DNA from: Neoarius graeffei
Lineage: Eukaryota > Chordata > Actinopteri > Siluriformes > Ariidae
Reading direction: 5' to 3'
DNA: 64,000 nt
Assembly: GCF_027579695.1 (NCBI RefSeq)
Contig: NC_083581.1
Coordinates: forward strand, 62,136,200 to 62,200,199
The notes below the pieces were generated by a model, which saw only the letters and a list, made by a program, of their open reading frames with translations, made no database searches and was not told where the DNA came from. Of the stretch, positions 10,150 to 21,488 are shown piece after piece (the stretch's first letter is position 1; every line of letters starts with the position of its first letter). A program made the position numbers and the translations under genes.

Positions 10150-13100
10150 ATGGAGAACCTGGGGGAAAGAAAAGGGGTGAGCCACTTATTTTTATTTTTA
10201 TTATTCTTATTATTCACATTGCTGTTTTCTTTATTTGTGTCTCGTGTTTTGGCCAAAGAAGACCTCATTATTATTGTCTGAGACACTTTGTAAACCTATA
10301 ACTGCGTCACTTCCATGTTAATGCACCTCGGCACACTCGTCTGTCTCTCCTGTGAGTGTATCACTGAGCCATTGTGTTGTGTTTTAGAACATTTTTCTAC
10401 AAGATTTGTCAAAGTTGGGTAGTTTAACTTGAAGCCTTTGTAAACAAACACTTTTCTTCCAGAAACTCACTCCGCTGTTGGCTTTTGCTACCCTGATCTC
10501 TGCATTTGGCTCGTCTTTTCAGTATGGCTACAACGTGGCTGTTATTAATTCCCCAGCCCCGGTACTGGCTCTGAGTTTAAATATTTACTATCTGTGTATT
10601 TTTACTTGTAATCCAATGTAATCCAATACACACATATGGGCTTTCAGGACATGCAGAGGTTCTACGCCAATGTATCTGAGAGTCGCAATAGCACGGTCAC
10701 CGGTGATGTATTAACTCTGCTATGGTCCCTTACTGTGTCCATGTACCCCCTGGGGGGGTTCTTTGGCTCTCTCATGGTGGCACCACTGGTGAATAATTTA
10801 GGAAGGTAACCAGATCTTTTGATTTACACAACACTTAGACTTTTTTTTTTAATCTAAATTTTATCTAGAACCCTTAAGGGATTTTTCTGTCTGTCTCCTA
10901 TCAGATAGGGTTCAAAGTAGGGCCCTTTTAGAAACCAAAGAATCCTCAACTATCAAAAGATCCCTTGAATAACATCTTTTTCTAATAATGTTCCTTTAAT
11001 GGTCTGTTTATGTTCTCATTTCTTTTCTCCTGAGGTAATAACAATGACATTCTGCAAAAAAATAAAAATCTTACATATAACACACTTTTAGAAAAAAGAG
11101 GTTTCCTTGGATAGTTTTTGGAAGGAATTTTAGCTTCCTCGGGTTCGGCTTGGAATATAACAGGGGAGCACTTGTGGAGGGAACATGCATCCAGGATGAG
11201 TCCTCTCCTTAAGTCCATGTTGCTCCCACCTCTTTAAATTATTTCATTATTATTTGTAAAATTTCAGTAAATTAAACCAAATTAAATTTACGACAGCAAA
11301 GATTCAAAAAGTCAAATAATTGATCTGGCTTCCTTCTTATAGTCTCAAAAATCAGCAGTTTATTTGCAGACAAAGAGACACACCATTGAGTTCATTCCAG
11401 GAAGGAAGTCAACCAAGAGTTCTTTCCTGGAATGGAGCAAGTCTTTCAAGAACAAAATCTCTCAAACGTGACTGAATCTTTTCAGGTTTGAACACCTTTT
11501 TTCATACCTTTTCCATTAACCCCTCCTGCTTTTGATACGTCATCGTTAATATCTCAGCGGTCTCTTCTTCCTTCATCTAACCAATAACTGTTTTCTATAT
11601 ATCAGTCTAATTTGTTCAGATTAGCATCCAATCATTCCCTTTGAGAATACAATCAAGTTCATCCATGTAGAAAAAAATATCAAGAGTCTTGACCAGTTTT
11701 CATCTGCTGTCCTTCTCATGGTACAGGATGTAGTTAATGCTATAGCTGTCTGTGTGTGTTTGAACATGAGGAAGAGCGGCCCACACACTACCTCAGTAAA
11801 ATGTTTCAATATGCTCGAGGAAGCAAATTTTCATTTAAAATTATGAGGCAATATTAGAAGGCATGAACTCCATGTAATCTGAAAAAGCATGCTGATATAA
11901 ATTTCAGTTATTTGCTAAAGTTAACTGGCTATATTTAACTGTTAGCCTGTCTTTAATCTTTGCTAATGCCAGATTAGACTAGAACTAATTAGAGTAGCTA
12001 AGATAATTATCTAGGCAGCAAGTGAAATTCTAGATAATGGTAAATATTTGTTATTCACATTATACAGTGGTGCTTGAAAGTGGTGCTTGATCATTTTCCT
12101 CAATAAATAAATGACCAAGTATGATATTTTTTCTCTCATTTGTTTAACTGGGTTCTCTTTATCTACTTGTAGGACTTGTGTGAAAATCTGATGATGTTTT
12201 AGGTCATATTTATGCAGAAATATAGAAAATTCTAAAGGGTTCAAAAACTTTCAAGCACCACTGTATTTTATTTTTGATTAATTCATCAGCAAACCATGTT
12301 GCGATAGCCAAACATGTCACCAGCAAAGTTACAGACACTGAATTATGTCTTCAAGCTTGTAGCTGTTTAAAACAAAAATATTTAGAAGGGCACTCGGTAG
12401 AGTGCATACCTCCACCAAGTCACATATTTGGATTTTCAGCAAAATTGATTCAATGGTTCCTTGGTCCGTGGCCCACTTCAAAATTTCATCAAAATCTGTT
12501 CACTATTTATTGAGTTACGTTGGGAACAGACAACAAAATCTTGGATCCATGTACATATCCGGATTTGCAACAAAATATAATCAATGGTTCCATGGTCCAT
12601 GGCCCACCTTTCCTCAAAATTTAATCAAAATCTGTTTACTACTTTTTGAGTTATGTTGGGAACAGACAAACAAACAAAAAAACGGAGGCAAAAACATAAC
12701 CTCATCCAACAAAGTTGGTGGAGCTAATCATCTTAGACAAGTAATAAAAGTTACTTTTAACATTGAAACATGATATAAAATTCATGTTTTATCATTTAAA
12801 ATTACATTTTACTTTTGAGAATGTGAGTACAATTAAAAGTAGTAACTTTTTTACTTTCACTTGAGGACATTTTTGACAGGATACTTTATGTGATTTTGTC
12901 TGATTTTCATCTAGTTCTTTAAAATGTAGACCTCAGTATCTATTATAGCCTAACATTTATTTACTATTAAGATGTTAAATTTGAATTATATGATGTTAAT
13001 GTTATGCTCTGTATAAAGTTACATGGTACTATTTCCTATTTACTCACCCAGTTACACCATCATACATCTGTCATATTTGTTCATAGGAAAGGTACCTTGC

Positions 13101-16100
13101 TGTTCAATAACATCTTCTCAATTGGCCCTGCTATAATGATGGGTGTGAGTGAGGTGCTGGGCTCTTTTGAGATCATTATCGTGGGTCGTTTTATTGTGGG
13201 CATCTGTGCTGGTGGGTAGCTCTGTACTCACTGATACATATCAAATTGCAGTTGTTTAAGAGGATATAAAGTTGTTTATGTCTCTTTTCCAGGCCTTTCA
13301 TCCAATGTGGTGCCAATGTATTTAGGAGAACTGGCCCCGAAGAACCTGAGAGGAGCTATTGGGATTGTGCCTCAGCTTTTCATTACTATAGGCATCCTCA
13401 CTGCCCAGGTGTTCGGTATCCGAAATATTCTTGGCAACGCCGAAGGTAAAGTAGATACACAAGTGCTTAAGGTTTTTCTCTAGTAGATTATTAACTCAAA
13501 TTGAAGTAATGGATAGAAACCTCAACTAAAAAAATAAATGTAACTGAAAAAATATCATGCATTATTATAATATAGTGAGTATTTTCCATTGGAAGATATA
13601 AACTGTGGTATGGTAGATATGATTGCAAGTCAAATTAAATGTGCTAGTTTTGAAAGCCTGACAAATTCTCTGATATACTGTAAATGTGTACAACCATGAT
13701 TCCAAAAAAGTTGGGACAAAGTACAAATTGTAAATAAAAATGGAATGCAATAATTTACAAATCTCAAAAACTAATATTGTATTCACAATAGAACATAGAC
13801 AACATATCAAATGTCGAAAGTGAGACATTTTGAAGTTTCATGCCAAATATTGGCTCATTTGAAATTTCATGACAGCAACACATCTCAAAAAAGTTGGGAC
13901 AAGGGCAATAAGAGGCTGGAAAAGTTAAAGGTACAAAAAAGGAACAGCTGGAGGACCAAATTGCAACTCATTAGGTCAATTGGCAATAGGTCATTAACAT
14001 GACTGGGTATAAAAAGAGCATCTTGGAGTGGCAGCGGCTCTCAGAAGTAAAGATGGGAAGAGGATCACCAATCCCCCTAATTCTGCGCTGACAAATAGTG
14101 GAGCAATATCAGAAAGGAGTTTGACAGTATAAAATTGCAAAGAGTTTGAACATATCATCATCTACAGTGCATAATATCATCAAAAGATTCAGAGAATCTG
14201 GAAGAATCTCTGTGCGTAAGGGTCAAGGCTGGAAAACCATACTGGATGCCCGTGATCTTCGGGCCCTTAGACAGCACTGCATGACATACAGGCATGCTTC
14301 TGTATTGGAAATCACAAAATGGGCTCAGGAATATTTCCAGAGAACATTATCTGTGAACACAATTCACCGTGCCATCTGCCGTTGCCAGCTAAAACTCGAT
14401 AGTTCAAAGAAGAAGCCGTATCTAAACATGATCCAGAAGCGCAGGCGTCTTCTCTGGGCCAAGGCTCATTTAAAATGGACTGTGGCAAAGTGGAAAACTG
14501 TTCTGTGGTCAGACAAATCAAAATTTGAAGTTCTTTATGGAAATCAGGGACGCCGTGTCATTCAGACTAAAGAGGAGAAGGACGACCCAAGTTGTTATCA
14601 GCGCTCAGTTCAGAAGCCTGCATCTCTGATGGTATGGGGTTGCATTAGTGCGTGTGGCATGGGCAGCTTACACATCTGGAAAGACACCGTCAATGCTGAA
14701 AGGTATATCCAAGTTCTAGAGCAACATATGCTCCCATCCAGACGACGTCTCTTTCAGGGAAGACCTTGCATTTTCCAACATGACAATCCCAAACCACATA
14801 CTGCATCAATTACAGCATCATGGCTGCGTAGAAGAAGGGTCTGGGTACTGAACTGGCCAGCCTGCAGTCCAGATCTTTCACCCATAGAAAACATTTGGCG
14901 CATCATAAAACGGAAGATACGACAAAAAAGACCTAAGACAGTTGAGCAACTAGAATCCTACATTAGACAAGAATGGGTTAACATTCCTATCCCTAAACTT
15001 GAGCAACTTGTCTCCTCAGTCCCCAGACGTTTACAGACTGTTGTAAAGAGAAAAGGGGATGTCTCACAGTGGTAAACATGGCCTTGTCCCAACTTTTTTG
15101 AGATGTGTTGTTGTCATGAAATTTAAAATCACCTAATTTTTCTCTTTAAATGATACATTTTCTCAGTTTAAACATTTGATATGTCATCTATGTTCTATTC
15201 TGAATAAAATATGGAATTTTGAAACTTCCACATCATTGCATTCCGTTTCATTTACAATTTGTACTTTGTCCCAACTTTTTTGGAATCGGGGTTGTAGATC
15301 TGAGTCATTATTATATTATCATTACTGCTGTCTAACTCATAAATGTTATCTGGATTATGTATATTAGCCAGAGAATGATAAAGAGAACTTCTTGTGTTCT
15401 CTTCTCTCTGTAGGTTGGCCCCTCATGCTGGGTCTCACTGGCGTTCCTGCTCTCATTGAGCTGCTTCTGTTACCCTTCTTTCCTGAGAGTCCCCGCTACA
15501 TGCTCATTCAGAAAGGCGACACCAATAATGCCAGGGCTGGTATATTGTTTTCGTTTTGTTTTGGTTTTGGTTTGTTTGTTTTTTACATGAAGTAGAGAAG
15601 GAAGTCCAATCTAATAAGTCTGGGAAGACTTAGCAGACAATCCTTGAATAAGCAGTTGAGACCAGCTTCACTTACCTTTAGACTTAGACTTACTTTCACT
15701 GGTGTTCAATACAGCAGATGAGAGTTCCATCAAGATACACACAAAAGAGGGAGCATAAAACAGGGTTGCCAGGTTTCAATGGAATTTTCACCCCAGCTAC
15801 ATCTCACAAACCACACAAAAGACTTGAATCCAGCTCAGGAATTTTGGGCAAGATACATTTCTTCTTGTTTTTCTCAGCCTTTGCATGGAAAACAAGGTCA
15901 CTGTGGTACATTACTGAAAGCCACTCTATAATCTCTCCTTTCCTTCTCCCAATCTTTGTAATATATTTTATAATAGAAATGGTTTTGTGTATCAAAGACT
16001 CAATGTCTACACTGAAAGTTTGCTTTGTAAGTGATGTTCGCAGAAATGTATTAGATTAAATTCAGATTATTTGCCATAAGACATCTTGGCATCCATCAAG

Positions 16101-19100
16101 AGTTTTTCAGCTAGCTCAATCTGGCAACCTGGTAATTACGCCATGCATGGTGCAGCGTAATTCCTCCCCCAGTAGACTTTTATTAGTGCTTGTTAGTTCC
16201 CATTTTTGATCACTAGGTACATTAATGACTCTATGTACCTAAATGGGGCTGTGAGCTCATTTCCCTAGGATCAATGAAACATCAGCATGCATTTGGCAAA
16301 TAGCAACTTTTGTTCTTTTTTTTTATCATTGGCTACTCAAAATATGTAATTAGTATGAAATGTAAAATGTATAGGGTTGTTAATTAGGACTGTTTTGAAC
16401 AGCTGATATACAGTATCTGGTGGTCCCCCACTTTTGCCTATGGATGGATGCTACCATCTATTTAAGGGTTCCTACAAAGGGAAATTTGAAGGACTCTGAA
16501 GGCTTCTAAATACAAATGTGTAAGAGTGTAGGGGTCTACGTAAGAGCTTTAACTGTTCTCCTTGCTCATTTATGCAGTTATCCAATCAGCCAATGGGCAG
16601 AACCTCACCAAAACTGGATAGTTGAAGACTGGAAAAAGACCAGATGATATTTTCTTTCTAATCTTCAGTTGGGTGAGCCTGTGCCCATGATAGCCTCAGA
16701 TTCCTGTTCTTGGCTGACAGGAGTGAAACCTGATATGGTCTTCTGCTAATATAGCCCACCCACTGCAAGGGTTGATGTTAAGATGCTTTTCTGCTCAGCA
16801 TGGTTGTAAAGAGTGATTAAATGAGCTAATATGTCCTTCCTGGGAGCTCAAACTTGGCCTTTTTCCTCTGACCTTATTTATCAATAAGGCGTTTCCACCC
16901 ACAGAACTGTCACTCACTCAGTGTCTTTTTTCCCCCCCACCCCACTCTGTGTAAACTGTACGGATTGTTGTGTGTGAAAATCCCAGGAGATCAGCAGTTT
17001 CTGAAATACTCAGCCCATCTGGTAACAACAGTCATGTTATGCTCAAAGTCACAGAGATGACATTCTGTTGTTTGATGTGAACATTACCTGAAGCTCTGTA
17101 CCTGCATGATTGCATTGCACTGCTGCCACAAGATTATCTGATTAGATAACTGCATGAATCAGGGTGTACAGGTATTCCAAATAAAGTGGATGTGAGGGTA
17201 TATACATGCTGGAAGTGCAAATGCAGCAGCATAAGCAAGCTTTCAATGGCCAAGTCAAAGACAAATAGGGTGGCACGGTGGTGTAGTGGTTAGCACGGTC
17301 ACCTCACAGCAAGAAGGTTCCGGGTTTGAACCCAGTGGCTGGCGAGGGCCTTTCTGTGTGGAGTTTGCATGTGCTCCAGTTTCCCCCAAAGACATGCAGT
17401 TAGGTTAACGTGGGGCAGCCTTGGGCTGAGGTGCCCTTGAGCGAGGTACCGAACCCCTGACTGCTCCCCGGGTGCTCTGGGCTGCCCACTGCTCTGTGTG
17501 TGTGTGTGTGTGTTCACTGCTTCAGATGGATTAAATGCAGAGGATGAATTTCACTGTGCTTGAAGTGTGCATGTGACGAATAAAGGTTTCTTCTTCTTTA
17601 TGGTTGCCAGGATGGTGTGATTTGGTGTTTTGGTAACCAGAAAAGATTCATACGTTTCGATATGCAGCTAGCTTGTGGGAACTGATCACTTTCTGTTTAC
17701 CCTGAGCAGTGACTTTTCAGTTGCACAAGACAACTAAGGATATGACTAACTAAAAAAAAAATAACACATCATGTACAAACAAGCCAAAGCAGCAGTGAAT
17801 ATGTTCAGTCTATGGAATGATTTTGAAAAAGGTTTAACATCCACCAGAGTAAGGATGTGTTATTTGCTTACATATTTTTAACATTTCATTCCCTTCATGT
17901 CTCTATCAGCTAAATGTCAAACCTTATATAGAATAGCGTGTGCTGTGCCGTGTTGCAGCACTGCAGCGTCTGAGAGGATGGAAGGACGTAGAAGAGGAGA
18001 TGACAGAGATGCAACTTGAAGAGCAGTCAGAGAGAGCCGAGGGCCAGCTTTCTGTGCTAAAGCTCTTCACCTTCCGCTCTCTGCGCTGGCAGCTGTTGTC
18101 CATAATCATCATGAACATGGGCCAGCAGTTGTCAGGAGTGAACGCTGTAAGCTACGCTACACTGACTGCAAACCACTCAGAGCACCATTCTTTCCTGTTA
18201 CATCTTTCCGTGTACTTTTAAAGCACGCCAGTATGGTTTTGTCTATCCACAGATTTATTACTATGCGGACAGCATCTTTTCTTCAGCCGGAGTGAAAGAG
18301 AACCACGTTCAGTATGTGACAGTTGGAACAGGGACTGTCAATGTCCTTATGACCTTTGCTGCAGTAAGTGTTTAATCAAACCATGACCAAGTTGTTCCAT
18401 ATAACTTGTCATTCATGAGTGTGTTTTGCCATTGCACAGGTGTTTATAGTGGAAGCCTCTGGCAGGAAACTGCTGCTTTTGATTGGGTTCGGGATCTGCT
18501 GTGTAGCCTGCCTGACCCTCACTGTAGCTCTCAGCTTGCAGGTACGGCCCATAACACCAATCTCCCAGTATAACACTCAAAATCATTTTCAATTTGACTG
18601 TAAGTGCCTGCGGGCTCACCGCTGTAATAAATATCATCAGTGGAGTGTGATAGATGTCATAAATAGACGCCTGGAACTCTGGGATGGAGAACATACTTTT
18701 GCAGCAGTTTTTTGTCTAGTCGGTGTCAGAAGGATGTTCATAAACTTGAAAAGTTACGGTGCAGTAATAGTTTGCTGGACTATCCTAGGAGACGATGCAC
18801 TGGATGCCCTATGTCAGCATCGCTTGTGTCATCATTTATGTCATTGGCCACGCCATAGGCCCGAGTAAGTGCAAATTTGATCTCATCTAATGAAGTAGTT
18901 CTCAATTTATTTTGTCTAAGGCTCCCTTTTTGGATAGTAAATAACATAAATTAGACTCTTAAATTCAGTCCTCTACTTTCTCAGTGAACATGCTTCTGGG
19001 AAAAAAAAAAAGAAGAAAGTGTAATGAAAATTAAGTAAAAGGCTTTTGATGCTCTCTTCCTGCTACAGGTCCGATTCCCACCGTGGTTACCACAGAGATT

Positions 19101-19656
19101 TTTCGCCAGTCCTCGAGACCTGCAGCTTTTATGGTGGCAGGTTCTGTGCACTGGCTTTCCAACTTCACCGTAGGTCTGGTGTTCCCCTTCCTAGAGGTCA
19201 GTGTGCACCCACAATTCAAAAAACAAACACACCAAAGATACTGATTTGATTATATCTAAGAAGTTTCCAAATTGGTCAAATCTTTTTATGAACATTTTAA
19301 GTAAACACATTGATTTTTGGTAGTTTGAAGGCTCTCCAGTTTGGGTTGAGAGTTTTATGGCCTCAGCCTGAATACAACAGCTAATGAGCAGGACCACATT
19401 CCTCATGTTTTTCCATGTATGCTTTCTACAGAAAGGCCTGGGGGCCTACAGCTTCATCGTCTTTGCTTTCATCTGCCTTGTCACATTCATCTACATCTGG
19501 GTGGTTATCCCAGAAACTAAGGGTGCCACCTTCTTGGAGATCAGCAAGCTGTTTGCTAAAAGGAACAAGGTGGAGATCGCAGTGGATGATGAAGATTGGA
19601 GGATGAAAGAGTCTGGAATGATAAACCATGAAAAGGATGTAATTACAGCTTTCTAA
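10150..19656 (+). CDS. slc2a5: Class II facilitative hexose (fructose) transporter, GLUT5/GLUT7-like, 12 coding exons
   Basis: Predicted coding exons: 10150-10176, 10463-10561, 10648-10805, 13087-13211, 13293-13445, 15414-15539, 17959-18146, 18253-18363, 18440-18541, 18789-18864, 19069-19196, 19432-19656. They sum to 1518 nt (505 residues; mammalian GLUT5 is about 501), all junctions are GT-AG and phases agree throughout. The product is a 12-TM major facilitator of the plasma membrane. Visible hallmarks are GRKG after TM2 (about residue 95), PESPRY (211-216), QQLSGVNA in TM7 (285-292), the NAI motif shared by fructose-transporting members, SVHWLSNF in TM10 and PETKG (458-462). Gln164 lines up with the Gln166 linked to fructose selectivity in GLUT5. 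NVS and NST sequons lie in the first extracellular loop. The short first exon (MENLGERKG) was chosen because it joins in phase 0 and resembles the GLUT5 N-terminus. The C-terminus also resembles GLUT7, so the gene may be the fish co-orthologue of SLC2A5 and SLC2A7; the fructose role is inferred. Confidence 0.9.
12065..12263. mobile_element. Tc1-type MITE in slc2a5 intron 3
   Basis: 199 bp bounded by the perfect inverted repeat CAGTGGTGCTTGAAAGT and flanked on both sides by TA. Consistent with a deletion derivative of a Tc1-like element; it codes for nothing. Confidence 0.85.
12395..12715 (+). repeat. Two-unit direct repeat in slc2a5 intron 3
   Basis: Units near 12415-12530 and 12545-12665 share GGATTT(T/G)CA(G/A)CAAAAT, CAATGGTTCC, GGCCCAC, ATCAAAATCTGTT and GTTGGGAACAGAC in the same order. 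Probably part of an interspersed fish repeat; unclassified. Confidence 0.55.
13691..15294 (+). mobile_element. Tc1-like transposon, nearly full length, in slc2a5 intron 5
   Basis: Flanked by TA, with terminal inverted repeats of about 210 bp. Each arm holds two copies of AAAAAAGTTGGGACAA (near 13707 and 13890 on the left, 15090 and 15270 on the right), the IR/DR layout of Tc1 relatives. Length 1604 bp. Same orientation as slc2a5, and cleanly inside the intron. Confidence 0.92.
14053..15075 (+). pseudogene. Tc1-like transposase with two N-terminal stop codons
   Basis: From ATG 14053 the frame has TGA in the Arg-rich start (RTG-like position 14089-14091) and again near 14122, both at positions where relatives have Arg or Ser codons. 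From 14146 it is open for 309 residues. The DNA-binding region ([14 protein letters not shown]) and the catalytic triad are present: [32 protein letters not shown]-to-T decay at CpG explains the stops well. Confidence 0.88.
15540..17268. other. slc2a5 intron 6, left part, with a DNA-transposon-like fragment
   Basis: About 16765-17215 resembles, from memory, a dispersed fish Tc1/mariner-type repeat on the minus strand (words such as CCCAGGAGATCAGCAGTTTC and AATAAAGTGG near its end). No intact ORF. The rest of the intron shows nothing recognisable. Confidence 0.35.
17269..17597 (+). repeat. Chimeric SINE-A head with GT run and AATAAAGG tail
   Basis: tRNA-like head (GGTGGCACGGTGGTGTAGTG) followed after 130 bp by a different body (GCCTTGGGCTGAGGTGCC), a GT microsatellite, and the tail GTGACGAATAAAGGTTTCTT. 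Same architecture as 5795-6088, so this is a subfamily and not a chance join. Confidence 0.8.
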
Positions 19657-20224
19657 ACACAGGAATGCTTAAGTTTTTTAGGTCTACATCGGACCTTTAG
19701 TCTAGGTCTGAAGCTCAGTAAACATTGGTTTGAAATCATTGTTATGTTGTGTCTCCTTTCACTTGATGGCACTTTGACTAGAATGCAGACTGCAGATGAA
19801 CTAGCAAAAGAAACAGGTGTTGAAAATGGTGGTCTGCTTCTGAAAGAACATACATCATACATCAGCTGTAAATGTAATTACTGTATATGTCTGAAATTGT
19901 CAGACTGCACCTAGTGTTGATGCAAAATAGCCAGCATAATTATAGTAGAACAAATCCTGGCACTGCTAGTATTACATGTGTGCACTGCAATTTTACAAGC
20001 TGTCTGTTTTGAAACCCGAGATCAGACCAAGGCATGTTCTAAAATCTGGTGTAGCAACAGATGAATGAATCAGCAAGAAGTTTCACATTCTCTTGACATG
20101 CTTTTACTTATTAAGGTAACTTATTAATGCTTTCAATTATGTCCAGCAAACATAGTTTCACTGATATGCCATGTAAAACCCTTCAAGGAAACTAATAACG
20201 TTTAACTACTAAAATAACTACTAC

Positions 20225-20439
20225 AATAAATTTTAGTGTAGATTTAGAAATCTTGACTAAAATGGACTATTATTTTGTTCTCTTCTCATAAGTTTAGCCA
20301 AAGAACTGCTGATATGTCCTAGAGTTTACTTATTACTTGTATATATAAAATTTAACTTCAATCAGATTTACATTTTGGAAAAAAAACAAACAAACATATC
20401 TTGTATGTGACTTTGTGTATAAAAAAAGATTCTATTAAA
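20225..20439 (+). promoter_or_regulatory. slc2a5: Candidate poly(A) signals of slc2a5
   Basis: Downstream of the slc2a5 stop, AATAAA occurs at 20225-20230 and ATTAAA at 20434-20439. Either could end the transcript, giving a 3' UTR of roughly 0.6 or 0.8 kb. No transcript data were available to choose. Confidence 0.45.
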
Positions 20440-20461
20440 CATACAAATGATTTTTAAAAAG

Positions 20462-20467
20462 TTTATT
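20462..20467 (-). promoter_or_regulatory. ca6: Candidate ca6 poly(A) signal
   Basis: AATAAA on the minus strand, about 405 nt beyond the ca6 stop. It implies a 3' UTR that contains the SINE at 20615-20825. It faces the slc2a5 ATTAAA 23 bp away. Confidence 0.5.
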
Positions 20468-20614
20468 GAATGCGTGAATGCTTTTAGATATGCAGATATA
20501 TTTGTGGTCTTACATCGAAGAGAATTTCAAGTGCAAAACTGATCATACTTGAAACCCAAAGAATAGTCAGTGCTTCAGAGAGAGAGAAAATCAGTATCAT
20601 GTTATGCAGGCCAT

Positions 20615-20825
20615 GAGGAAGCCATGGCCTAATGATTAGAGAAGCAGTTCTGGGACCAAAAGATTGCTGGTTTGATTCCTTGGACCAGCAGGATTGGCTG
20701 AAGTGCCCTTGAGCAAGGCACCTTAACCCCCAACTGCTCCAGCAAGAGTGGTGGCGTACCTTGTGTCTGATTAGCCAAAGAAAAACTGATGTGCTTATCA
20801 GTTCGGGCGATGCCCAGCAATAACT
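20615..20825 (+). repeat. SINE-B in the ca6 3' UTR region
   Basis: Head GGCCTAATGATTAGAGAAGC, box B GGTTTGATTCC, then GCCCTTGAGCAAGGCACC. It lies between the ca6 stop and its predicted poly(A) signal, antisense to ca6. Confidence 0.75.
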
Positions 20826-20871
20826 AATGAATAACTATTCAGGCCATTTCGAGGAAGTTAAATCTGTTGAA

Positions 20872-21488
20872 TCAGGAACACTTGTGTTCAGTCTCCAGCT
20901 GGACTCCTCCATACAGACTCATGCGTGTGACACCCCAATTCAGCACGTTGCCTTTCCCTGAGTTTCTCTCACAGTTCATCTCCACCTGGATCTCCTCAGG
21001 ACTCAGCACATAATCCCATATATTTACATCAGTCATATAGCCCACAAATGTATCGGAATCAGAGATTCCCAGGAAGCCATCCTGGTCCTTTCCCAGGATG
21101 AGGTAACCACCGGGAGTAATGGTGTAGCCTGCTCGCAGGTACTGCTCCTCTCCAACAACACCGTTCACCCAGAGCTCTGCCCCTCCAGTGTGTGATGCCC
21201 AGGTCAGACAATAATGTGTCCAGGTAAGGGGTCTCATCTTATGGTGAAGGTTGACAAACTCATTTCCAATCCAGAGCCCCACCTCATAGCCCATGGTGAT
21301 TGTAAGCTCATTGTCATTTTTGGAGGTGGAGTAGGAAAGCACAGTCTGCACAAGGCGGGCATGCATACGCAGGTTCATGCACACCGTAAAGGAGTGTAGG
21401 CTCATTGGGTGAGCCAGGTTCATCAGAGCATAACTCTCCAGCTTACTTGGTGGGAAATTAAGCACTAATGGGAATATTGCCTGTGGCT
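20872..21488 (-). CDS. ca6: ca6 last exon, pentraxin domain
   Basis: One 617-nt exon carries the entire pentraxin (LamG-like jelly-roll) domain after the CA domain and linker, ending in EHKCS. It contains the family signature HxCxTWxS and acidic residues in the region that binds calcium in other pentraxins. Having the domain on one exon is consistent with gain of the fusion by exon shuffling; that origin is inference. Confidence 0.88.

Noticed and set aside
14146-15075. 309-codon ORF as a host gene
   Set aside because: It is a Tc1-like transposase between long inverted repeats, with two stops upstream in frame.
18419-18868. 149-codon ORF
   Set aside because: It contains slc2a5 exon 9 but reads on through the intron; exon 10 is in another frame.
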